Assembly (NCBI RefSeq): GCF_020509005.1 | Contig: NC_063021.1 | Span: 248,001-312,000 of the forward strand | Source: Fulvia fulva | Lineage: Eukaryota; Ascomycota; Dothideomycetes; Mycosphaerellales; Mycosphaerellaceae | DNA: 64,000 bases | Direction of reading: 5' to 3' | Shown here: piece by piece, positions 55,501-64,000 of the stretch | How the letters are laid out: every line of letters starts with the position of its first letter | Numbering within the stretch: the first letter of the stretch is position 1 | Notes under the pieces: generated by a model | Told to the model about the DNA's origin: nothing | The model's input: the letters and a program-made list of their open reading frames with translations, nothing else | Databases searched by the model: none | Made by a program: the position numbers and the translations under genes

Positions 55501-57187
55501 GACTTATACAGCTCATCCCTAGAGACAATGTCTGATAATAATAAGTATGATAAAGTAGCTTACTTAACTATAGAAGTCTAAGGCAAGTTCCCCTCGTTAG
55601 AGTAGTTACTTGACTCCTATACTTCATCCTATATAACTAACTAAAGCTACCTCTTTAGATCTATAACTCCCTTAATAAGGAAGAAATAGATCAAAGTAGG
55701 AGGTGGGTTTTTATTAGCTACTTATATTAGGAATATAGAAATGAGTAGGAGAGCTAGTAGAAAAGTTGTTTTAGAAGATGTCCTACTTATACCTAAGCTT
55801 AGAGTAAACCTGGTTTTATAGAGCTAGTTTAGTAAGCAGTTTAGTGTTTAACCTCTATTATTTTCTCTTATTTCCCCCTCTAGTAAGACTGTTATCTAGA
55901 CAAAGCTCCTTAGGGGAGATTCTATTTATTAATAAGATTTCTCCTCTCCTATAAGAACGGGTACATTACTCATTATATACACTACTAATAGAGAATGCCT
56001 TTGTGACTGCTTAATTAGAGACCGACCTAAAGCAGTATGAGCTTTAGTATAGAAGATTTGTATACTTTAGGAAGAATTTGCTCTAGAATCTTTATAAGGT
56101 AATAGACTTAAAAGAACCTATTCCTATCCCTAAGGATAGCTTTCACTAGTATAGAGTATGTTCAATAGTAAAGATAAAGAAGTATAAAGGCAAAGTTATA
56201 GAGAGAAGACCTAAAAGACTTGCCCTCGTATCTATTGACATATATAGCCTACTACTAATCTTAAGACTAGGATTCAAATACTAGCTTGAGATTGTTAACA
56301 ACTTCTCTAGGAAGAAGTGGACCTTTCCTCTTAGGAAAAGAGAAGATGCTCTAGTTGCTCTCTAGAACTAGAAGATCAAAGTAGAGAGGAAATCATTAGT
56401 ATAGTTGAAAGTAGTAAGGCTTGACAATACAAAAGAACTTATTATATTAGTATAGTAGTACGAGAAGGATTTAGGGATTAGGCTCGAGCCGACTAAGGCA
56501 TACAACTCTCTACAGAATAGACTAGTTAAGAGGTCAATACAAACCTTAGAGGACTCTATAAGGGCAATGCTTAAAGAGGCTAAAATGCCGGTTGAATTTT
56601 GGCCTAAAGTACTAGAGGCCTAAACTTATATAAGGAACAAACTACTAAATAGCCTAGATTACAATAGGTTTAAGGTTTCACTAGATAAGGCTTTTAATAG
56701 TATTAAACCGACTATCAGCTATTTGAAAGTTTAGGGATGCAAAGCTATTGTCTATATAGACACAAGATCCTAACCTTAATAGGTAAGAAGTAATAAGCTA
56801 ATAAATAGGGGTAAAGAAGCAGTATTTATTAGGTATATTAAAAACATAGCTAAAGCCTAGCTCTTTTAGGAACTAGATATAAGAGCTGTTGAACAATATA
56901 TATATAGACTTCTTTTAGGACTAGCCTAGAGGTAATATAGGTCTTAATATTCTAACATTAAATCTACTAAGTAGCGTACTAGCTAGGAAGCCCTTAGGAA
57001 GGCCGAGGAAGAACGTATCCTTAGGATAATCTACCTACTATTTAGGTGTCTATTAAAGCACCCCCGAAATAGATTAGCTAATTGAGAGCCCTAAAGTTGC
57101 TTAGCCGAGAAAGCTGTTTATATAACTTCCCTAACCTCCGGAGAACGTAGGGGAATTTCAGAAAATCGATTAGCTAATTGAGAGAAG
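55501..57187 (+). pseudogene. Copia A copy 2 pol, first part: protease and integrase
   Basis: The protease active-site segment LLDSYTSSYIT lies near 55606-55640; Copia B reads LLDSCASSHMT at the same place. The substrate-side part AYLTIEV...GKFPSLE precedes it. Integrase lies near 56040-56830: LALVSIDIYSLLLI near 56220-56260, FEIVNNFSRKKWTFPLRKR-like near 56280-56340, RLDNTKELI near 56430, LVKRSIQTLEDSIRAMLKEA near 56522-56580, then NRGKEAVFIRYI near 56800. The frame is cut at 57187 by Copia B and resumes at 62636. Confidence 0.82.
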
Positions 57188-57405
57188 TGTTAAATAGGTA
57201 CGAGTTACGTAGTAGTAGAAGACGGCGGATTATACGAAAGACGAAGAAGGACCTAATAGGATAGCGTGTATCTATATATAGTATCGCCGGTGTTAGTATA
57301 GGTGTTTTAGGAGGGACAGCTGTACTTAGGACTTGACTAGCAAGCCCTGATTACTAATCCCCCTAAGTACCTAATGTTGACCCTATAACCTGTATATTCT
57401 CAACA
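57188..57405 (-). repeat. Copia B 3' LTR (218 bp)
   Basis: TGTTAAATAGGTACGAG... to ...ATTCTCAACA. About a dozen differences to the other LTR, all transitions. Confidence 0.93.
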
Positions 57406-57454
57406 CTCCCACTTAGGTCAGAAGGTCTCAAACAATCCCTTATACAAGCTAGAG

Positions 57455-60400
57455 CTACCTTATAAAGTTTTGAAACTGCTGGCTATTAAGGGGCTTAGCC
57501 AACCTATTAGTAACTATGTCCTTTATATAGTAGTAATCTACTATAATCTTCCTTTGCCACGAGAGATTCCTGACATAGTGGTATGCAACATCAATATGCT
57601 TTGACCTGTCATAGACATGGGCATCTTTGACAAAGGTCAAAGCTGCTTAGTTGTTACCTATAAGCTCTACGGGTCTCAGCTCATCAACAGTACTGCTTGC
57701 CTTGATCCTAGGTTGGAATGAACACTCTCTAACCAGGTCAGGACACCTCATCTCCCTAAGGACTGTAGCAAGAAACTGTGACTACTTGGCTACTACATTC
57801 ATAGCCATGAACTCAGCCTCTATTGTTGATGTGGCAACAGACTTCTGCTTCCTACTCATCTAGGGCATAGGTGATCCACAAAGGAACTATATATGTCTAA
57901 GGATTAAGACTCTGTCTGCCTTGTCTATAGTATAACTAGAATCTGAGTATCCCTAGAGAATACCTCCTCCTCTTCTGTACATCAAGCCCAGGTCCGGGTA
58001 TGATCTCAGATACCTAGAGAGTTTCTTCAAAGCTCTAAGATGTTGCTTTAGAGGGTCAGCAACATATGAGCTGATTCTTCCAAGGGGGAAAGCAAGATCT
58101 GGCCTTGTCATTGTTATTGGCCACATCTAGGTACCATTGCAACCCTGGTACTCCTGTTTGTTGCACCTCTCATCCATAGTAGCTAAAGGTCTCAGATCCT
58201 CATAGCTGTCTATAGGTGAGAGTGTGGGTGTGGCCTTCCCTGGAGAGATGCCTATCTTGGCAAGGTTAGTTTGGATGTAGTGTCCTTGATCAAGCTTTAC
58301 AGTGCCTTGGGACCTGTCTCTTATAATCCTCATTCCAAGGATCTTCGTAGGTTCACCAAGATCTTTAATCTTAAACACTTTTCCAAGCTCAGCCTTAAAC
58401 CACTGAACATCTGACAGCTTTGGAGCTGCAATGGGGATGTCATCCACATAGGTAAGGACCATGAGGTCTCTTCCTCTGTAGATGAGTAGGCATGGATCCA
58501 CCTGGGACTAGGTGGATCCAATCTGTTCTAGCTTGGCAACACAGAGCTTGTTCCAATCTCTAGCTGCTTGCTTCAGTCCATACAGGCTTCTAAGGACCTT
58601 GAAGACCATATTTGGTGGAATTTCAACACCTAGGGGTGGGATCATGTAGATGTCTTCAAGAAGGCTGCTTTCGGTGAAAGCATTGTTCACATCCACCTAG
58701 TGTATCTCAAGATCTCTCTCACATACTACAGCCATGAAGACCCTAAGGGTATCATGCCTAACAGTAGGTGCAAAGGTCTCTTCAAAGTCAACACCATATT
58801 TCTGTGAAAACCCTCTTGTAACCAGTCTTGCCTTGAACTCTTCAATGGCTCCACTGATCATTCTTTTCATATCAAAAACCTACTTAGATGTAACCAGGCT
58901 TGCACCCCTTGGTGGTACAACTGGATCCAAGGTGTTGTTGCTTCCTAAGGCAATAAGTTCTTTCTGGATTGCCTCTTTCCACATATGTCCCTAATTGGGG
59001 CCTCCCACTGCCTCCTTATAGGACTTTAGGATTGGCACTTCCTGCTGGTAGGCTATGGCCTGCCTAACAGCAGCAAATGCATATCCCTCCACATCATTCA
59101 GGATTTCCTCAACCCAGCTCATAGTTGGATCAAGATGAAACATCTGAGCAATCAATGCCCTATAATGATTGGCTTCATGCTCAGCAAAGCCATCATCTTC
59201 ATCCTCCCTTGACCTCTTGTTGCCTGCAAGCTGAGGTGGCTGTTGAGGTTGATCCTCCTAAACAAGTTCCTCTTCCTTTTCTTTTCTTGGAGTCCCCTCT
59301 ACTCCACTCTTCTGGTACACTCTAATGTCTTTTGGAGGTTGGGGAAGTTGCACAAACAGAGGCTTTGCCTGGAGCTGCTGTGGCTGCATTGATGAACTGG
59401 AGACCTGAGCAGGAGGTCTTCCAACGGGGTTTCTCTTCAGGGCTCTGCTTAACTGGTTTGTGAAGGTGATGCCAAGATCCATATCACCCCCCTTCTCATT
59501 CTCAAACCAGTCAACTTGCCCGTGTGTTTTGATGGCTTTCATGTCAAGCTCCCAGAAGAGCCATTGCTTTGTAGTGTCCTCCACATAGCCAACAAAGACA
59601 ACTTCTTTACCCCTATTCATGAGCTCGTCACTTCTCAAGCCTTGAGGTTGGGATCTCGGGTCTACACAGACCACTGCTTTACATCCCTAGACTCTCAAAT
59701 GGTCAACTGATGGTACCTGGCCAGTGAAGGCCTCTTCTAGTAAAAGAGTAGTACCATCTATTATTGGTCCATTTGGAGGTCTGTTTCTGACCACAGTTTG
59801 AGCAATAAGGGCCTCTAGCTAGAACTCAACTGGCATACTCGAGTCCTTAAGCATAGCTCTCACTGTATTCTCAGAGGCTTGGATTGACCTTTCCACAGGT
59901 CCATTCTGAAGTGAGTTGTAGGCATCGATGTGTCCATCTGAATGCCAAACTCCTTCTCCCACTGTTTTAGCAAGGAAAGAATTTCCCTTGCACCATCACT
60001 ACGGATTGCAGATAGAAAACACCTTGAGCTGTTCTCTACCTGAACCTTCCATTCCTTTAGAGCTGTAGGAGCATCACTCCTAGCCTTCAAAGGGATTACC
60101 TACTTCTTCCTCAAGAAGTTGTCTACAATCTCAAGCCAGTACTTGAAGCCAAGTCTTGAGACTGCCCCTTGAAAAGGCCCACAGATGTCAATAGAGATGA
60201 GGGCCAGCCTCTCTCCTTTCCTCTCTGTCGCAGGTCCTTTGAACTTCCTCATGTTTGCAAGGGAGCAGATCTTGCAGTTCTGGTGTTCAGAAGGAACAGG
60301 AATGGGATCTTTCTTGTCAGTGACTCTATGCAGGTTTCTTAGCAGTCCCTTGCTAAGGTGTGCACATCTTCTATGCTATAGCTCCTACTGGTCCTGGGAC

Positions 60401-61044
60401 TCAGTGGCAGTCATAGCCTGTTCCAATTCACACTCAAAATGTGTACCTAACTTGGACAGATCCAAGTCATGCTCCTGTAGAGAGGCATATGCTTGAGGCA
60501 TAGCTTCAAGCTGCTCTGAAACACTTTGAATGAATGGAACACCCCCTCTTAGTTTTGTCTGGACAACAGGTTTTCCAGAAAGGGGTTTAAGGGTGAAACT
60601 GGGTGGTTGGACAGCAAATTGTTGGCTGAACTGATTCCAAGAAACAAGACTAACTCCAAGGCCAGGAACAAACAAGACATTTTCTAAGACGATTTGCTTT
60701 CCAGAAGGACCACCCATTACTGCACTTCCCATATGTGTAGCTTGTAGATAGCCACCCCCAACCTTGATCCACTTCCTCTTTTGAAGAGGCTTCAGTGTCC
60801 TGAATAGTGAATCTTGGTCAGTCATATGTGATGAAGCACAAGAGTCAAGCAACCACTCGGACGAGGGGTACTTGCCCTTGGCTTCTACAGTGGAATGGGC
60901 AACCTCATCAACATCATCATCTTCTGATGGTATCTCAGAGTCTGATGCGTCTTCCTGGGTCGCATGGGCCCTTGCAGGCTTCTTACTAGAGGAGGCCTCT
61001 GGCTTGCGGCTCTCCTTCATCTGCTTTGCAAGGTCCGTCATCAC
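57455..61044 (-). pseudogene. Copia B pol: protease, integrase, RT, RNase H; one frameshift
   Basis: Protease segment LLDSCASSHMT near 60840-60870, then VGGGYLQATHMGSAVMGG and VLFVPGLGVSLVSWNQF, all in a 220-codon open stretch (60385-61044). Integrase: ENSSRCFLSAIRSDGAREIL (59990-60045) carries the second catalytic Asp. A one-base frameshift near 59930-59945 throws NSLQNGPVERSI, which holds the catalytic Glu, into another frame; all later parts keep that frame. RT: MDVNNAFTESSLLEDIYMI (58640-58696), then VLTYVDDIPIA around 58435-58465. RNase H: STIEAEFMAMN near 57800-57840 and RSKHIDVAYHYVRN at 57560-57605. A few TAG codons replace Gln/Trp. This is the best-preserved Copia pol in the window. 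Confidence 0.9.
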
Positions 61045-62390
61045 CTTAAGGACATCACGAAGGTTTGGTGATGATGACCTCCTACGAGGTGGTGACGGTT
61101 GTCTCTTAGTAGGGTAGGTAACCCTAGCTAGTTTGTCCTTGTTCCTAACAGCCTGCTAAGCTGTAGAAAGGTGTGGGCACTTGCTTATAAAATGGTCACC
61201 ATTGCAGAGATGGTACGTAAGCTTACCCTAGAAACCCTTCTTAGCGAACATAGCTGTCCCTTAATGAATCATTGATTCTTGCTTCTCCCTAAGGATTGCA
61301 AGAATGTCTTGTGGTGAGAGATTCACCTAGGCATTAATTGTATCGCGAATTGAGCTAAATAAGTCTAGCAGAGCTACTAAGAGTTGCTAGATCTTTCTGT
61401 CCTCAGTCTTAATGTCTTAGAACTAAGGCGAGATTAAAACAGCCCTCCTTACAATTAAGCTAAGCTCCTACTAGGCGTTATCTATTGACTGGTCCTCTGT
61501 TATCACGAAATTGGTGTATTGCTAAAGTAAACTTCTTCTAGTAGCGAGAAGTCTTCTCTTATATTTAGCTTCAGCCTATTCCTACAACTCCTTCGTATAC
61601 CGGATTTCGTATATTATCTCTTAGTTATCTGTCGACAGACAGATGTATATCTTATATAGGGCCGTTATATTGTGCCGTCTATACGATGCCTTCCTTATCG
61701 CTTGATCTAAAGGAAGGGATGACTCCGATGATGTAGAGGGTGTCGCTATAGATAGGGTTATAGCGGGAATGTCCGTAATAATGTCTTCGAGGACCTAGTC
61801 AACCTACTTTAATACTAGGTGTATTCTTATTAGCTTGAACTATGTTTCGTAGTTCTCTCTTATTAGAACAGGTGCTACTCTCTTTCTTATAAACCTAGTC
61901 TCGTTCTCTATTTTTTGTAAGTTAAGGGACAGGTTGGCTACCCTTAGGTAAAAGGATGTATTCGGTCGTACGCGATCGGATCGAAATAGGATAAAACGAA
62001 CGCGAGGTTAATAGCGGAGAGGATAGCTATCCGCCGGGAAGGGGAGGAAAGTCGAAGGATCGTATTAGTACTAAGACACTATAGCGTAACTCTCTTAGTA
62101 GAGGGGGTTTCTAAGACACTACGGCTCTCTTAGAATAAACAGTTAGTCGATACGAACGCGATGTCCGGAGAGCGACTCTTCTTAGTAAGCTCGCCTACTT
62201 GTCTAAGGTATTAGTATAGGCTCCCTAACTCGGAGTCTAACAGTGCCTTACTAGGCTCTTTTACGTCTTATATACACCTATAGCACGGCTATAGCTTCCT
62301 ATATAAGGCGGGTGCGGCCTCTAGTCTGCCTTCCTTTTGTTCTAAAGAGGAATAACTCTAATACGACTTTATCGAGGGTGAAACACCGAG
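61045..62390 (-). pseudogene. Copia B leader and gag, heavily mutated
   Basis: This lies between the primer site and the protease, the gag position in Copia elements. Coding is hard to follow because RIP is dense from about 61600 upward. Nearer the protease the sequence is milder, with a zinc-knuckle-type stretch near 61150-61210 (reverse strand HLCNGDHF...). The start is not found. Confidence 0.55.
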
Positions 62391-62395
62391 TTACT

Positions 62396-62412
62396 AACCC
62401 GGGCTCATAACC
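62396..62412 (-). promoter_or_regulatory. Primer-binding site of Copia B, unmutated half-tRNA type
   Basis: The minus strand reads GGTTATGAGCCCGGGTT directly beside the 5' LTR. This complements the anticodon arm of initiator tRNA-Met, including its CAU anticodon. It is the unmutated reference for the two Copia A sites. Confidence 0.85.
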
Positions 62413-62630
62413 TATTAAATAGGTACGAGTTGCGTAGTAGTAGAAGACGGCGGATTATACGAAAGACGAAGAAGGACCTAATAGGATAGCGTGTATCTAT
62501 ATATAGTATCGCCGGTATTAGTGTAGGTGTTTTAGGAGGGACAGCTATACTTAGGGCTTGACTAGTAAGCCCTGATTACTAATCCCCCTAAGCACCTAAT
62601 GTTGACCCTATGACCTACATATTCTTAATA
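62413..62630 (-). repeat. Copia B 5' LTR (218 bp)
   Basis: TATTAAATAGG... to ...ATTCTTAATA; partner of 57188-57405. Followed by TSD AGAAG at 62631-62635. Confidence 0.93.
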
Positions 62631-62635
62631 AGAAG

Positions 62636-63013
62636 CTCCCTAGATCCCTAGGAAATAGACGTTACTAGGTTATAAGTAACGGTCCCTAAATTATCCCTTA
62701 GAAAGGGAAAGGCTAACTATAATATTAAGGGCTATAATACAAAACAGAAAGCCCTAGAATCTATAGTCCCTAAGCCCGAACTAACTACTAAAGTAGGAGA
62801 AGTAATAGACCTCTTAGAGAACCTTGCTACTTTTTACTAAGCTTTCTTTATAGCTATATAATTAGTAGACAGTTCAATACTATAGGATAGCGAATTCCTA
62901 GAAGAAGTTAAGAAAATGGCCTTTATAGCAACTATAGAAGCTATTATATATAAGCAAGAGGTCCTAATTCTAAAATCCTATAAGGATACTATAAATAATA
63001 AGAAATAGGGACA
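62636..63013 (+). pseudogene. Copia A copy 2 pol, linker before RT
   Basis: Continues the Copia A frame after Copia B; inverse match to 29557-29929 in copy 1. It covers the linker between integrase and RT and ends where Gypsy B copy 2 enters, just upstream of the RT core. Confidence 0.85.
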
Positions 63014-63533
63014 TGTTATAGTCTCCCTATAGAGAGTACAGAAGGTAGGGACAGAAGAGCCTTAGAGTGCTTAGAAGTCGTCAAGAAGTGATAGTCTAGC
63101 TTAGTGTATAAGCGCTAAGAATTATATGCCCCGTAATATTTACTACGGGACCTAGCCCTCCAAATTCACCCCTCTACCAAACCTTAATAGATTCACTTCG
63201 GCTCGTAACTATATGACTCACGGCACTCCCGCGAGTACCCGCGACTACGCTAGACCCTAGAAGAAGTACGTAGAAGACTCGGAACGTAGGGCAGGTTGGA
63301 ATGAGGTTTTGAGCAAAGCTACTAAGCGCGGCTTCGTACGGGTTAGCCCTATTAATACGGGGACACGTACTCGCGAGGGTCGCGTATAAATATCTAGCCT
63401 TCCCTAGGCCTCTCTTACTTCCTTCGTCTTTTGTTTTATATAGCAATTATACTATACCCTTTTGTATCTATACTTCGCACCTACATTCTCGCTTTTACCC
63501 TTATATCTTATAGGCTAGGCTCTCGCCCTAATA
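63014..63533 (+). repeat. Gypsy B copy 2 5' LTR (520 bp)
   Basis: Same length and near-identical to 8066-8585 and 13837-14356; starts TGTTATAG, ends CCTAATA. Confidence 0.93.
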
Positions 63534-63575
63534 TTATAAAAGACTAACAAACCGTTAACTACTCGAGTCATCCTT

Positions 63576-64000
63576 ATAGGTGACTACGCTACCGATAGAG
63601 GTGTCAACCTCGACAACTAAGACACTCTATTCCACTTTAGTAAGTAGACTAATATCCCCTTCTCGAACGCCGCTACCTTCGGTGCCTAGGCAAACGCTAA
63701 CCCCGACACCGCCTACGCTCTTATTAACCGTACCGTCTCCTCTTTCCGCGAGACCGCCTAGTAGGTCGAGCAAGCAAATAACTAAGTAACATACCTTTAA
63801 GGTATTATAAACACCTTCTAGAACCTCGCCCCGTACGCCGACGACAACCGCCGCTAGTACTTCTCTAAGAAGGTTAATAACCTAGACGAGTTCGACGGTA
63901 ATAAGAGTAAGTTTAAGGCATTTAAGACATAGCTTACTATTAAGCTATTAGCTAATACCGACCACTTTCCGTAAGAGAAGGACAAAGTTACGTACGTCTT
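63576..64000 (+). pseudogene. Gypsy B copy 2 gag, N-terminal part
   Basis: Same frame as the gag of copy 1. The start codon is ATA here too, and the region with FNGN/KFKAFKT-like residues is reached near 63900. Stops at Gln codons are shared with copy 1, suggesting that many of these changes predate the separation of the copies or that RIP strikes the same sites. Confidence 0.8.

Larger units (their letters stand above)
57188..62630 (-). mobile_element. Copia B: complete Copia element with 218-bp LTRs inside Copia A copy 2
   Basis: 218-bp direct repeats at 57188-57405 and 62413-62630 bound 5.0 kb coding on the minus strand. Ends are TGTTAAATAGG...TCAACA. The 5-bp TSD AGAAG is perfect (57183-57187 and 62631-62635), and Copia A copy 1 shows the empty site (CTTCT at 29930-29934). 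It is a sister family of Copia A. The pol half (57.4 to about 61.4 kb) keeps many CA/TG dinucleotides, whereas the gag and leader end (about 61.6-62.4 kb) is strongly RIPped. Confidence 0.94.
51569..63013 (+). mobile_element. Copia A copy 2, split by LINE E, Copia B and Gypsy B copy 2
   Basis: 5' LTR at 51569-51803, then internal pieces 51804-52327, 54557-57187 and 62636-63013. Each break is an insertion whose empty site is visible in Copia A copy 1. The reading frame runs gag, protease, integrase across the LINE E gap without shift. Its RT, RNase H and 3' LTR are beyond the right edge because Gypsy B copy 2 has entered near the start of RT. It lies inside Gypsy C. Confidence 0.92.
63014..64000 (+). 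mobile_element. Gypsy B copy 2, 5' end, runs off the window
   Basis: A 520-bp 5' LTR (63014-63533) and the beginning of gag, closely matching 8066-9080. The insertion follows GGACA (63009-63013) in Copia A; the intact site is TGTCC (29552-29556) in copy 1. It begins TGTTATAG, the unmutated LTR terminus. Confidence 0.93.

Overview
This window looks like pure repetitive DNA from a filamentous ascomycete (Pezizomycotina). I found no host gene, no RNA gene and no prokaryotic feature in 64 kb. Almost every reading frame I could follow belongs to a retrotransposon or DNA transposon. Most copies carry dense C-to-T and G-to-A changes at CpA/TpG, leaving very few CA and TG dinucleotides and a great excess of TA, while CpG is kept. 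That is the footprint of repeat-induced point mutation (RIP), a fungal genome defence. In-frame stops are TAG or TAA where the family has Gln or Trp, and zinc-knuckle Cys/His residues often read as Tyr. The assignment to a filamentous ascomycete is an inference from RIP plus Tad-like LINEs, chromodomain Gypsy elements, Copia elements and a pogo/Fot1-like element.

Layout. 1-4.3 kb: a lightly mutated Tad-like LINE (LINE A, minus strand) whose 3' end lies off the left edge. 4.3-23.3 kb: Gypsy A (minus strand), cut by a 5'-truncated LINE B (6864-14386), which is itself cut by a complete Gypsy B with 520-bp LTRs (8066-14356), and cut again by a near full-length LINE D (16094-21248). 23.6-25.95 kb: a Copia D fragment. 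25952-27084: an internally deleted pogo/Fot1-like element with long terminal inverted repeats. 27.1-37.9 kb: LINE B copy 2 (minus strand), cut by complete Copia A copy 1 (27700-33306). 37.9-43.4 kb: two LINE C copies, the first cut by a 1.57-kb deleted LINE (38535-40102). 41.5-47.3 kb: a 506-bp LTR-like repeat pair and a Copia C body. 47.6-51.57 kb: Gypsy C. 51569-63013: Copia A copy 2, cut by LINE E (52328-54543), by Copia B (57188-62630), and at the right edge by a second Gypsy B copy (63014 onward, running off the window).

The nesting is supported by target-site duplications (TSDs) and, for three insertions, by the uninterrupted site in the other Copia A copy. Elements with the fewest RIP changes (LINE A, and the pol half of Copia B) are the best candidates for the latest arrivals. 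None of the elements looks autonomous. I did not find a novel gene system. The points of interest are structural: reading the nest as a stratigraphy, a half-tRNA primer site in the Copia elements, a deleted LINE, the odd flanks of the pogo-like element, and abrupt changes in mutation load.
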